DNA of 64,000 nt from Gemmiger sp. An87 (GCF_002159185.1 NZ_NFHD01000007.1:1-64000); one strand, 5' to 3'. Positions 40,748-49,213 are shown, counted from the stretch's first letter. Notes: a model not told the origin generated them from the letters alone. A program made the numbers and translations.

Positions 40748-42151
40748 TTACTTAACCTCGGGCAGGCTGGCAGCAGCGGAGCTCTGGCCAACGCGGCGGG
40801 TCATCTCGTCCGGAGCTTCGGGACGGAACTTCACTTCGGGGTACTCCTCGTCCATCACGCGGGCAGCGGTCTCCAGGATGATATCGCCGCCGCGGCCGCT
40901 CATCACGCGGCCCATCATCTGTACGTGGTGGATGTCGTAGAACTGAGCGTACAGGCCCATGGTGTGGCCCAGGTACACGCCGATGCTCTCGTACACCTTG
41001 ATGGCGCGCTCGTCGTTCTCAGCCATCAGGCCCTGAACAACCTTCAGGCGCTTTGCCGGGGGCTCGGTCTCGTCCAGCTCAATGCCGGCACGGGGAGCCA
41101 GCTTGTTCACGCCGTCCTGGCTGAAGTACTTCACGCCGCAGCCGATGTCGCCGCTCCACTCGTCTTCCATGGCGTCGGGCTGGCCGTCCACGGGAGCGAA
41201 AGCCAGCTCGTTCAGCCAGCCGCAGATGTTGCCCTCGCCGTCCACGTAGCCAACAGCCTCGCTGGTGCCCATGGCGATGCCCATGATGCCGTTCTCACCC
41301 AGGCCCATAGCACCGGCCAGAGCGGAAACGTCGCCGTCGTTGGCAACCACAACGGGGATCTCGTAGCCCAGGATGCGGCTCAGATCCTCGGCAGCGCGGG
41401 TGTAGATGTTCTTCACTTTGGCGTCGAAGTCTTCCTTGCCCACTTTCAGGAACAGGCTGGCAACCATGCACTTGTTGTCGATGTAAACACCGGCGGAGGA
41501 AACGCCGATGCCGTCCACCTTGCGGCCCTTCTCCAGGATCTTGGCGGCAGCGGTCTCCATGGCGGCCAGAATGCCCAGGTAGTGGTAATCGGGATTGCTG
41601 TTGACCTTCGGGTACCACACAACCTCTTCGCTGTAGATGGTCTCGCCGTCGATCACGGCGCTCACCTTGCGGTCAGATCCGCCGGCGTCGAAACCGATGC
41701 GGGCGCCGTTGGTGTGACGGCCCACGCTCTCGGTCTTCTGGAAGGGAGCGGGCTTCTGGTCGTAGGGCAGAGCCACAACCTCGAACTCGTGCTCGTAAAC
41801 GCCCTCCATGAAGTTCTTGTCGAACTCACGGCTGCCGCCCACGGAGTAGGCCTTTTTGATGCCCTCGGCCAGCTTGTCGTTGCCGCAGATGTATACCTTG
41901 AAGCCGCCCCAGCTCCACAGCAGGAACTTCACCAGGCGGTCCACATAGTAGGCGTCGGCCTCAGCCATCTCGGGGGTATCGTAAACCTTGCACTCCCAGG
42001 TGCCGATCTGGCCGCCGCTGCGCTCTACAGCGATGCACAGGGGCTTGGTGGCGCCCATGGCGTAATGCTTGAAGAACAGGCCCAGGGGCACAAAGCCCTG
42101 GTCCAGTTCAGGCAGGTTCTTTACGGGGATCTCAACATTCAAGAATTTCAT
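40748..42151 (-). CDS. ROK-family-like protein with N-terminal extension
   Basis: 467 aa. From about residue 150 the sugar-kinase/hexokinase fold is seen: IGFDAGGSDRKVSAVI (phosphate loop), GIGVSSAGVYID, VVANDGDVSALAGAMGLG and GIAMGTSEAVGYVDG. The first 150 residues (ENVEIPVKNLPELDQGF-like start, WSWGGFKVYICG) are not a DNA-binding HTH and I do not recognise them. It may be a carbohydrate kinase or sugar-binding regulator. Codon use suggests high expression. AAAGGACGG before ATG 42151. Confidence 0.78.
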   Translation of the reverse strand: MKFLNVEIPVKNLPELDQGFVPLGLFFKHYAMGATKPLCIAVERSGGQIGTWECKVYDTPEMAEADAYYVDRLVKFLLWSWGGFKVYICGNDKLAEGIKKAYSVGGSREFDKNFMEGVYEHEFEVVALPYDQKPAPFQKTESVGRHTNGARIGFDAGGSDRKVSAVIDGETIYSEEVVWYPKVNSNPDYHYLGILAAMETAAAKILEKGRKVDGIGVSSAGVYIDNKCMVASLFLKVGKEDFDAKVKNIYTRAAEDLSRILGYEIPVVVANDGDVSALAGAMGLGENGIMGIAMGTSEAVGYVDGEGNICGWLNELAFAPVDGQPDAMEDEWSGDIGCGVKYFSQDGVNKLAPRAGIELDETEPPAKRLKVVQGLMAENDERAIKVYESIGVYLGHTMGLYAQFYDIHHVQMMGRVMSGRGGDIILETAARVMDEEYPEVKFRPEAPDEMTRRVGQSSAAASLPEVK

Positions 42152-42448
42152 GTTTTTCCGTCCTTTCGTGTCATCACCGGCGCTTTGGCCTGTGGCCCGC
42201 AGCGCACTGCGCCGGGCTGCGGGCCCGGCCGCTTCTCTTGCTTTCATTGTAGTACATCCCGCGGCGCAGCGTCTAGTGCAAAGCGGCTTTACTATTTGTA
42301 CTTTCGTGTATTTTTGGGCGCTGTGGCCAAAATCACCGCCCCATGTTCACAGCTTTTGCACTATATTGGACGGAAGCGAACGGCCCGCCCGGTTTGTATA
42401 ACGCCCCCAAAACCGGGGCAGACTAAGGCCAGAAAAGGAGGAAAAAAC

Positions 42449-42655
42449 ATGTCTGTTTTTTATAAGATCTGCATTCTGCTTCTGATCGTGGGCGGCTTGA
42501 ACTGGGGCCTTGTGGGCCTGTTCCGCTTCGATCTTGTGGCCTGGCTGTTCGGCGGTTCCGCCAGTGTGCTCAGCCGCATCGTCTACTCGCTGGTGGGTAT
42601 CTCCGCCCTGGGCGCTATTCCCAGTCTGTTCATGTCGTCCGACGGCGAGCACTGA
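42449..42655 (+). CDS. DUF378 (YuzA-like) small membrane protein
   Basis: 68 aa. Two helices: YKICILLLIVGGLNWGLVGLF and VLSRIVYSLVGISALGAIPSLF, joined by a short loop. GGLNWGLVG and IVY.LVGI are the DUF378 marks. Function of the family is unknown. AAAGGAGG sits 9 bp before the ATG. Confidence 0.9.
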   Translation: MSVFYKICILLLIVGGLNWGLVGLFRFDLVAWLFGGSASVLSRIVYSLVGISALGAIPSLFMSSDGEH

Positions 42656-42667
42656 CCCCCGCAGCAC

Positions 42668-42711
42668 AAAAAGCGCGCTTTCCCGTTTTGGGGAAAAGCG
42701 CGCTTTTTGTT
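42668..42711. terminator. Bidirectional terminator
   Basis: AAAAAGCGCGCTTTCCC with GGGGAAAAGCGCGCTTTTT between DUF378 and selD. Confidence 0.9.
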
Positions 42712-42740
42712 ATGAGAAAGTTATGAGAAAAAGGAGCTTT

Positions 42741-43781
42741 TTATTCCTCCAGGCAGACCGCCGCATCCTGCTGCTCGGTCACATAGCCGATGCGCGCCGC
42801 CTCCACGCCCGCGGCCAGCAACTGCTGCAGGCATTCTTCGGCGCACTCCTCCGGCACTGCCGCCAGCAGGCCGCCGCTGGTCTGGGGGTCGTAGAACAGA
42901 TCCTCCAGCGCCTGCTCCACCTTTCCGCTCACCTGCACGCCCGCCTGGGCGTATTCCCGGTTGCGGTAGGCACCGGCGGGGATGAAGCCCATCCGTGCCA
43001 GCTCCAGCGCCTCCGGGTGGAAGGGCACCGCATGGGCCCGGATGTGCAGGGTGCAGCCGCTGCCCTGGGCCATCTCGAAGCTGTGACCCAGCAGGGCAAA
43101 GCCGGTCACGTCGGTGCAGCTGTGCACCGGGTAGTTCACCAGCACATCCCGGGCAGCCTTGTTCAGGGTGGCCATCTGCCGGTAAATCCGCTCCAGCACT
43201 GGCGCTTCCACCAGGTCCGCCTTGGCGGCGGTGGTGATGACCCCCACGCCCAGCGGCTTTGTGAGCAGCAGCACGTCGCCGGGTCTGGCGCCGCTGTTGG
43301 TGAGCACCTTATCCGGGTGGACAAAGCCCGCCACCGCCAGGCCGTAGATGGGCTCGGCCCCGTGGATGGTATGCCCGCCGGTGATGATGGCTCCCGCCTC
43401 GTAGGCTTTCGCATAGCCGCCCCGCAGAATCTCGTGCACCGTGTGCTTGTCCATGGATTCGGGCAGGCACATGATGTTCAGCGCGGTGCGGGGCTCGCCG
43501 CCCATGGCGTACACGTCGCTCAGGGCATTGGCCGCCGCGATCTGGCCGAAGAGATAGGGGTCATCCACGATGGGCGGGAAAAAGTCGGTGGTCTGCACCA
43601 GGGCCACCTCGTCGGTGATTACATAGACGCTGGCATCGTCGCTTTTGTCGTAGCCCACGATGAGCCGGGGGTCGTAGTGGGTCTCGAAGCCGTCCAGCAT
43701 GCGGGCCAGCGTGCCCGCGCCCACCTTGGCCCCGCAGCCCGCGCAGCTGGCCAGCTTTGTAAGCTTTACCTCGGTTTCCAT
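42741..43781 (-). CDS. selD: Selenide, water dikinase
   Basis: 346 aa. The N-terminal flexible loop SCAGCGAK has Cys13 and Cys16; Cys16 aligns with the essential Cys17 of E. coli SelD, and Lys19 with the conserved Lys. VGYDKSDDASVY, QTTDFFPPIVDDPYLFGQIAAANALSDVYAMGG and GGHTIHG complete the ATP-binding core. It makes selenophosphate from selenide and ATP. ATG 43781 has GGAGGA 7 bp ahead. Last gene of the yedE-yedF-DUF3343-selD operon. selA, selB and tRNA-Sec are not in the window. Confidence 0.96.
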   Translation of the reverse strand: METEVKLTKLASCAGCGAKVGAGTLARMLDGFETHYDPRLIVGYDKSDDASVYVITDEVALVQTTDFFPPIVDDPYLFGQIAAANALSDVYAMGGEPRTALNIMCLPESMDKHTVHEILRGGYAKAYEAGAIITGGHTIHGAEPIYGLAVAGFVHPDKVLTNSGARPGDVLLLTKPLGVGVITTAAKADLVEAPVLERIYRQMATLNKAARDVLVNYPVHSCTDVTGFALLGHSFEMAQGSGCTLHIRAHAVPFHPEALELARMGFIPAGAYRNREYAQAGVQVSGKVEQALEDLFYDPQTSGGLLAAVPEECAEECLQQLLAAGVEAARIGYVTEQQDAAVCLEE

Positions 43782-43795
43782 CAATGACTCCTCCT

Positions 43796-44041
43796 TCAGC
43801 TGCCTTCCGCCCGGTAGACCGGGCGGTATCCCTCACCGGTCACCTCCACCACCTGCTCCACCTCGGCGGGATATTCCCCGCCGGGGCATGGGTCACTGCC
43901 CCCGTATTCCGCACAGGTGCCGCAGCTGCTGCTCAGCGCCCGGGGCACCGGCATCACCTTCACCGGAATCCCCTCTTGCTGGCACAGCTTTTTGAAGCGG
44001 ATGGCTCCGAAATGGGAGTAAAAGGTTGCAATGTAGCTCAT
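43796..44041 (-). CDS. DUF3343 putative Se/S carrier protein
   Basis: 81 aa. IATFYSHFGAIRFKKLCQQEGIPVKVMPVPRALSSSCGTC is typical of DUF3343, including the paired Cys of CGTC that may bind the chalcogen. It overlaps the yedF stop by 4 nt and lies 14 bp before selD. Thought to deliver sulfur or selenium; the role is not proven. Confidence 0.88.
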   Translation of the reverse strand: MSYIATFYSHFGAIRFKKLCQQEGIPVKVMPVPRALSSSCGTCAEYGGSDPCPGGEYPAEVEQVVEVTGEGYRPVYRAEGS

Positions 44042-44247
44042 GCCTTGGTCAGGGTCAGGGTATATTCGCCGCCCGTTTCCTCCACCTGGACCGCATAGCC
44101 CTGATGCTGGGCATAACGGGTCACGTTTTCCTTGCTGGCCAGATTGTCCACCAGCACCTGATACTTGGCCTGCTTGTCCATCATGGCCTTGCGGGTCATG
44201 ACCACCGGCTCCGGGCAGGAAAGCCCTCTTGCGTCCACGATAACCAT
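44038..44247 (-). CDS. yedF: YedF/TusA-like sulfurtransferase, selenium type
   Basis: 69 aa. DARGLSCPEPVVMTRKAM carries the CPxP active Cys of the TusA/SirA family. It lacks the C-terminal extension found in longer YedF proteins. Position between the YedE transporter and DUF3343/SelD supports a selenium-carrying role. AAGGAGG before ATG. Confidence 0.9.
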   Translation of the reverse strand: MVIVDARGLSCPEPVVMTRKAMMDKQAKYQVLVDNLASKENVTRYAQHQGYAVQVEETGGEYTLTLTKA

Positions 44248-44261
44248 AGTTGTTTTCCTCC

Positions 44262-45347
44262 TTATGCGTTCTTGCGGAAGGTGTTCACGCAGGCGATGAC
44301 CGCCACCACCGCGATGCCGATGATCACAGCCACCCGGCCGGCAAAGGTGGTGCCGGTACCGCTGGAGGCCAGACCGAAGTTGTGGGCAAAGGCAGCGCCC
44401 GCGATGAGGCCCAGAACGGCCACGGCACTGTCGGAATTGCCCTCGCCCGCCAGCACCAGCTGACGCAGGGGGCAGCCGCCCAGCAGCACGCAGCCGAAGC
44501 CCGCCAGCAGCATGCCCAGGAAGTTCCACAGGCCATCGGTGTGGGCCACGGGCTGGCCCTCAAAGCCCAGGGTGAAGTAGGCCTGGCCGGTGACCGCGCT
44601 CAGAATCAGGTTGCAGACCAGAGCGCTGGCGAAGATGGCCACAAAGCCCAGCAGCAGCTTGCTCTCCCGGAAGAGAGCCATGTCACGGATGCCGCCCACC
44701 ATGCACAGGCGGGTGCGCTGGGCCAGAGCGCCCACCACAAGACCGGCGATCAGGCTGATCAGGATGGGCGCATGCAGCGCGCCCGGGCCTGCGCCCGCCT
44801 CGGAGAAGAAGATGAAGGCGGGAGCCGCCACCAGCAGCACCAGCATGGCCACCTGCACCGCCGGGAAGGCCGCGCCCTCCAGCACCGGCTGTTTAAAGGT
44901 CCGGCCCAGCGAGTAGCCACGGTTCAGGAACACAACGCCCACCAGGATGCCCGCCACAAAACCGGCCAGACCCAGCAGCGCGTTCAGATCGCCGCCCGCC
45001 AGACGCAGAATCATGCGGAAGGGGCAGCCCAGGAACATCAGGCAGCCGATCATCACAAAGAAGCCCAGCACGAAGCGGGTCAGCGGGGCGCTGCCGCCCC
45101 GGGCGGAAAATTCCTTCTTGGCCAGCGCCATAGCAAAGCTGCCCAGCACCAGGCCGATGATCTCGGGCCGGATGTACTGCACCGCGCCCGCCCGATGCAG
45201 GCCCAGCGCGCCCGCGGTGTCACGCAGGAAACAGGCAATGCAGAAGCCCATGTTCACCGGGTTGCCGAAGAACACCAGCGCCGCCGCAATGACGCCAATG
45301 ATCAGTCCCGCGATCACAATTGTGATCTTTTCCTTTTTCAAGTCCAT
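44262..45347 (-). CDS. yedE: YedE-type selenium transporter
   Basis: 361 aa, about ten helices. Contains the paired Cys motifs of the YeeE/YedE fold: MGFCIACFLRD, FLGCPFRMI, TRLCMVGGIRD and LGGCPLRQL. The selenium-linked subfamily sits next to yedF and selD, as here. It likely imports a selenium compound. ATG 45347 with GAGGGA upstream. First gene of the operon; its leader holds the 50-bp element (45377-45426). Confidence 0.9.
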   Translation of the reverse strand: MDLKKEKITIVIAGLIIGVIAAALVFFGNPVNMGFCIACFLRDTAGALGLHRAGAVQYIRPEIIGLVLGSFAMALAKKEFSARGGSAPLTRFVLGFFVMIGCLMFLGCPFRMILRLAGGDLNALLGLAGFVAGILVGVVFLNRGYSLGRTFKQPVLEGAAFPAVQVAMLVLLVAAPAFIFFSEAGAGPGALHAPILISLIAGLVVGALAQRTRLCMVGGIRDMALFRESKLLLGFVAIFASALVCNLILSAVTGQAYFTLGFEGQPVAHTDGLWNFLGMLLAGFGCVLLGGCPLRQLVLAGEGNSDSAVAVLGLIAGAAFAHNFGLASSGTGTTFAGRVAVIIGIAVVAVIACVNTFRKNA

Positions 45348-45376
45348 ACCAAACGATCCCTCACTTTTTTGTTTTT

Positions 45377-45426
45377 GGCAGCACCGCATCAGGCGGCGTA
45401 TCACGCCGGAATGATGCGGTGCTGCC
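45377..45426. repeat. Miniature copy C of the MITE-like element (50 bp)
   Basis: Perfect 12-bp ends GGCAGCACCGCA and TGCGGTGCTGCC enclose the GGCGT/ACGCC hairpin segment of the full copies, with about 120 bp of the middle deleted. It lies in the untranslated leader of yedE, where the RNA would fold into a strong stem. Confidence 0.85.
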
Positions 45427-45446
45427 TTGGGGTTCTCCTTCTTCCA

Positions 45447-45476
45447 ATTATAAATAGTATTACTTTTGTTTTCCAA
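45447..45476 (-). promoter_or_regulatory. Promoter of the selenium operon
   Basis: Minus strand TTGGAA (45476-45471), 18-bp spacer, perfect TATAAT (45452-45447). Confidence 0.65.
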
Positions 45477-45488
45477 TAGAATCTATTG
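45474..45488. promoter_or_regulatory. Palindromic LysR-type box
   Basis: CAATAGA, A, TCTATTG: a perfect 15-bp dyad with the T-N-A feature of LysR sites. It overlaps the yedE -35 and lies in the divergent region with the cysteine desulfurase-LysR operon. Confidence 0.6.
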
Positions 45489-45527
45489 ATATAATTAATA
45501 AATTTATCCGCTTTTTAAATAAATTGA

Positions 45528-45557
45528 TTGTACCCCCGCCCTCGGCTGTGGTATGCT
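45528..45557 (+). promoter_or_regulatory. Promoter of the desulfurase-LysR operon
   Basis: TTGTAC, 18-bp spacer, TATGCT. Confidence 0.5.
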
Positions 45558-45592
45558 GAAAGCAAACCACAGATCGAATGGAGGATGCGACC

Positions 45593-46756
45593 ATGCCGCG
45601 CATTTATCTGGACAATGCCGCCACCAGCTTTCCCAAGCCGCCCCAGGTGGCCGGGGCGGTGTTCGACTTCATGACCCAGGGGGGCTGCAACATCAACCGG
45701 GGCGGCTACCAGACCGCCTACGACACCGAGGAGCAGGTGTTCGACACCCGCCAGCTGCTGTGCGATTTATTCGACGGGCCGGACTGCAAAAACGTAATCT
45801 TCACCAAAAACGTGACCGAGAGCCTGAACCTGCTCATCAAGGGCTTTCTGCACCCGGGGGACCATGTGCTGGTCTCGGCCATGGAGCACAACGCGGTGAT
45901 GCGCCCGCTGGTGCAGATGACCGGCCACGGAGTGGAATTTTCCCGCATTCCCTGCCGCGCGGACGGCTCGTTCTGCATCGAGCAGATGGAGGAGCTGATC
46001 CGCCCCAACACCCGGGCGGTGATCCTGACCCACGCCAGCAATGTGTGCGGCACCGTGATGCCGATCCGGCAGGTGGGCGAAATCTGCCGCCGCCGGGGCC
46101 TGCGCTTTTTCGTGGACGCCGCCCAGACCGCCGGGGTGCTGCCCATCTCCATGATCGGGGACCTCATCGACGCGGTGGCCTTCACCGGCCACAAGGGTCT
46201 GCTGGGCCCCCAGGGCACCGGCGGCCTGGTGCTGGCCGAGGGCCTGGAAAAGGAGCTGGACCCGCTGCTCAGCGGCGGCACCGGCAGCCTAAGCCACACC
46301 GAGGAGATTCCGGCTTTTCTGCCGGACCGGTTCGAGCCGGGCACCCTGAATCTGCCGGGCATTCTGGGCCTGCGGCAGGGGCTTTTGTGGCTGGGTGAGC
46401 AGCCGGAAGGCGCAGTGCTGGCCCACGAGCTGGCCCTCACCGGCCGGTTTCTGCAGGGACTCGCCCCGCTGGAGGCCGCAGGCCTTGTGCGGCTGGCGGG
46501 CAAGCGGGACCTGGAGGGCCGCACCGGCGTGGTGGCTCTCCAGACGCCGGGCCGGGAGATGGCCCAGGTGGCCTACCGGCTGGACAGCGAGTTCGGCATC
46601 CAGACCCGGGTTGGGCTGCACTGCGCCCCTTCCGCCCACAAGAGTCTGGGCACCTGGCCGGAGGGGGCCATCCGCTTTTCCTTCGGGGCCTTCAGCACCG
46701 AGGAGGACGTGGACGCGGCCCTGGCCGCACTGGAGGTGATTCTGCATGGAGCTTAA
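45593..46756 (+). CDS. Class V aminotransferase, cysteine desulfurase/selenocysteine lyase type
   Basis: 387 aa. IYLDNAATSFPKP, FTKNVTESLN, EHNAVMRPL, THASNVCGTVMP and FTGHKGLLGPQGTGG (PLP-binding Lys) are the family blocks; GLHCAPSAHKSLGT includes the Cys region of the active site. It belongs to the EF2568-like group found in selenium loci and probably releases S or Se from cysteine or selenocysteine for SelD. ATG 45593 has GGAGGA 7 bp before it. It overlaps the LysR gene by 11 nt. Confidence 0.92.
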   Translation: MPRIYLDNAATSFPKPPQVAGAVFDFMTQGGCNINRGGYQTAYDTEEQVFDTRQLLCDLFDGPDCKNVIFTKNVTESLNLLIKGFLHPGDHVLVSAMEHNAVMRPLVQMTGHGVEFSRIPCRADGSFCIEQMEELIRPNTRAVILTHASNVCGTVMPIRQVGEICRRRGLRFFVDAAQTAGVLPISMIGDLIDAVAFTGHKGLLGPQGTGGLVLAEGLEKELDPLLSGGTGSLSHTEEIPAFLPDRFEPGTLNLPGILGLRQGLLWLGEQPEGAVLAHELALTGRFLQGLAPLEAAGLVRLAGKRDLEGRTGVVALQTPGREMAQVAYRLDSEFGIQTRVGLHCAPSAHKSLGTWPEGAIRFSFGAFSTEEDVDAALAALEVILHGA

Positions 46757-47660
46757 GCAGCTGCGCTCCTTCGCGGCGGTGGTGCGCTACGGCAGCTTCA
46801 CCCGGGCGGCAGAGAACACCTATCTTTCCCAGCCCACCATCAGCACCCACATCCGGGCGCTGGAGGAGGAGCTGAACACCCAGCTTCTTTTACGGGACAC
46901 CAAAAATCTGCAGGTCACGCCCCGGGGGCAGGAGCTGTATGAATGTGCATGCCGGATGCTGGAGTTGCAGGACAACCTGTTGCAGCGCTGGCGGCAGAGC
47001 GACCAGCATATCATCCAGCTGGGGGCCTCCACCATTCCCTCGGCCTACATCCTGCCGGAGGTGCTGCCCCTCTACGGCAAGCAGAACCCTGGCAGCTACT
47101 TCGTGGTGCATCAAAGCGACAGCCGCCAGGTGATTGAGGGGGTGGCGGGCGGTTTGTTCGACGTGGGCATGAGCGGCATGCCCTGTCAGGACGAGGCCAT
47201 CCGCTGCGAGCCCTTTTTCCGGGACCGGATGGTGCTCATCACCCCGGTGAGCCGCCGCTTTCTGGCCATGCAGAGCCAGGGCGAGCAGGCGCTGCCCGAG
47301 CTGCTGCGCGAGCCCATCATCCTGCGGGAAACGGGCAGCGGCAGCCAGAAAAGCGCTGACCGGTTTCTGGCCCAGATGGGCCTGCGGGAAACCGAGCTGC
47401 GGGTCACCGCACGGGTGAACGACCAGGAATCCATCAAGAATCTGGTATCCGGCGGACTGGGGGTATCCATCGTGTCGGAAAAGGCGGTGCGGGATTTTGT
47501 GGCAGAAAAACGGCTGCTGGCCTTTCCGCTGCCGCCGGGCAGCGCCGAGCGGGACCTGTATCTGCTGCTGCCACGCCACGCCAGCGCCGACAGCCTGCGT
47601 TTTTGCAGCTTTGTGCGGGAGTTCTATCGCACTCCGCAGCCTTTGGAGGAATCCAACTAA
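46746..47660 (+). CDS. Selenium-metabolism-associated LysR regulator
   Basis: 304 aa. HTH: LRSFAAVVRYGSFTRAAENTYLSQPTISTHIRALEEEL; effector domain with GASTIPSAYILPEVLP and ESIKNLVSGGLGVSIVSE, closest to the CysB/CbbR-type. The 11-nt overlap with the desulfurase gene shows coupling. It is divergent from yedE-selD, with a perfect dyad between, so it likely controls the whole locus. Confidence 0.92.
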   Translation: MELKQLRSFAAVVRYGSFTRAAENTYLSQPTISTHIRALEEELNTQLLLRDTKNLQVTPRGQELYECACRMLELQDNLLQRWRQSDQHIIQLGASTIPSAYILPEVLPLYGKQNPGSYFVVHQSDSRQVIEGVAGGLFDVGMSGMPCQDEAIRCEPFFRDRMVLITPVSRRFLAMQSQGEQALPELLREPIILRETGSGSQKSADRFLAQMGLRETELRVTARVNDQESIKNLVSGGLGVSIVSEKAVRDFVAEKRLLAFPLPPGSAERDLYLLLPRHASADSLRFCSFVREFYRTPQPLEESN

Positions 47661-47662
47661 TC

Positions 47663-47716
47663 AAAAACCGCCCGCCGTGTGCTTTGGCTGCACACAGCGG
47701 GCGGTTTCGTTTTTTT
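47663..47716 (+). terminator. Terminator of the desulfurase-LysR operon
   Basis: CCGCCCGC with GCGGGCGG and inner TGTGC/GCACA, then TTTCGTTTTTTT. Confidence 0.85.
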
Positions 47717-47729
47717 CAATTGGCTCTGC

Positions 47730-48920
47730 TCAGTCGCTGAACAGGCGCTTTTTGTTGTGCATGTAAACGCTGGTAACCAGGCCCACACACAGATACATCA
47801 TCAGCGCGCTGCTGCCGCCCGCCGAGAAGAAGGGCAGCGTAACGCCGATCACCGGCAGCAGCATGGTGTTCATGCCCAGATTGATGATGATCTGCCAGGC
47901 CATGGTGGCAAACACGCCCACGCAGATGTAGGTGCCGATGTGGTCCTCGCTGCGCAGGCCGGTGGCGAGGGTACGGATGGCGATGCCGAACAGCAGCGCC
48001 AGCACCACCATGCAGCCCACAAAGCCCACGCACTGGGCCAGGTAGCTGAAGATGAAGTCGTCCTGGGCGTTGATCACGTAGGCGTGGTCATTGTGGAAGA
48101 AGCCGTTGCCGAAGATCTGGCCCGAGCCGATGGACACCCGGCCACCCTTCTGCTGCTGCATGATGTCCCGGTACTGGGGATCGTCCGGATAAAACCACAG
48201 GGCCATAATCCGGTCCACCTGGTAGCCCTTGAGCTGATCCGGGAAGAAGGTCAGAATCGCCGCCAGGCCCGCCGTGCCCAGCGCAATGGCGCTGAGGATG
48301 TATTTCCAGGAAAGGCCCGCCGCGAACAGCATCATGCAGCCGATGGTGGCGAACACGATGCCGGTGCCGTCGTCGCCCTGGATGTGGATGATGCCCACCG
48401 GCACCAGAATGTGCAGAAGCAGCTTGGCCAGCACCTTGGGCTCGTTGATGTGCTCCCGCACATTGTCCAGATGCATGGCGAAGGTGAGGATAAAGCTGAT
48501 CTTGGCCAGCTCGGTGGGCTGCAGGCTCAGCGGCCCCAGCACAATCCAGCTGTAGTTATCTGTGCCGCCCGGGTTTTTACCCAGGGTGACCGGTCCTATG
48601 GTCAGATGGGTCAGGGTGAGCAGCACCAGACCCCAGGTGATGGACACATGCACCGGCCAGATCTTGGCCAGCCCCCGGTAGTCGATGCAGGAAAGCACCA
48701 CCGCACAGCACAGTCCCAGCAGGCTGGCCACCGCCTGGATCAGCACATCCCGGTAGTTGCCCAGGCCGGTGATGGCCCCGGTGAAGGAATCCACGGCAAA
48801 GCCGCCGTTGTCCATGCCGATGCTGATGAGGGTGATCACGCTGAGGGTAGAACAGCACACGCACATCAGCAGATAGAACCAGTCGGTGGCTTTTACATAT
48901 TGACGAATGATCTTGAACAT
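47730..48920 (-). CDS. SEDS family protein (FtsW/RodA/SpoVE)
   Basis: 396 aa, about ten helices. GPLSLQPTELAKISFILTFA, IIHIQGDDGTGIVF and LLPVIGVTLPFFSAGGSSALMMYL are SEDS signatures, the Asp in the QGDDGTG loop being the catalytic one for glycan polymerisation. RodA type is more likely than FtsW because no division cluster is near, but this is inference. Makes peptidoglycan glycan strands with a class B PBP. AAGGAG before ATG 48920. Confidence 0.9.
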   Translation of the reverse strand: MFKIIRQYVKATDWFYLLMCVCCSTLSVITLISIGMDNGGFAVDSFTGAITGLGNYRDVLIQAVASLLGLCCAVVLSCIDYRGLAKIWPVHVSITWGLVLLTLTHLTIGPVTLGKNPGGTDNYSWIVLGPLSLQPTELAKISFILTFAMHLDNVREHINEPKVLAKLLLHILVPVGIIHIQGDDGTGIVFATIGCMMLFAAGLSWKYILSAIALGTAGLAAILTFFPDQLKGYQVDRIMALWFYPDDPQYRDIMQQQKGGRVSIGSGQIFGNGFFHNDHAYVINAQDDFIFSYLAQCVGFVGCMVVLALLFGIAIRTLATGLRSEDHIGTYICVGVFATMAWQIIINLGMNTMLLPVIGVTLPFFSAGGSSALMMYLCVGLVTSVYMHNKKRLFSD

Positions 48921-49058
48921 TCCACGGCTCCTTTTGTATTTGCCTTACCGCCCGCAATATCGGGGCGGGCCCGCAGCCCTTGGCGGCCGGGGCAGGGTGT
49001 CGCCTTTTATTATAGCCCAGTTGGAGGCGGCTGACAATCATTTCCCCGCTGCTTTGTG

Positions 49059-49087
49059 TTGAACTTTGGGGGGCAATTGAGTATACT
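49059..49087 (+). promoter_or_regulatory. Promoter of tsaE operon
   Basis: TTGAAC, 17-bp spacer, TATACT (49082-49087). The -10 lies inside a palindrome. Confidence 0.7.
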
Positions 49088-49099
49088 TATTATAAGTAT
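49083..49099. promoter_or_regulatory. Palindrome overlapping the tsaE -10
   Basis: ATACTTAT, T, ATAAGTAT: a perfect 17-bp dyad. Its position over the -10 fits a repressor site. Confidence 0.55.
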
Positions 49100-49213
49100 G
49101 CATGTTTCTTGTGTTTCTTTTATGAAAACGAGGCTGCATCCCGTTTTATTTCACGGCCGGGGCCTTCTTTTTTGCCGCGGCCGGCATCCCATCGTTTAAG
49201 GAGCATTTGTTTC

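Noticed and set aside
43736-43781. SelD as a possible selenoprotein
   Set aside because: The active position is a Cys codon and no in-frame TGA lies inside the gene.
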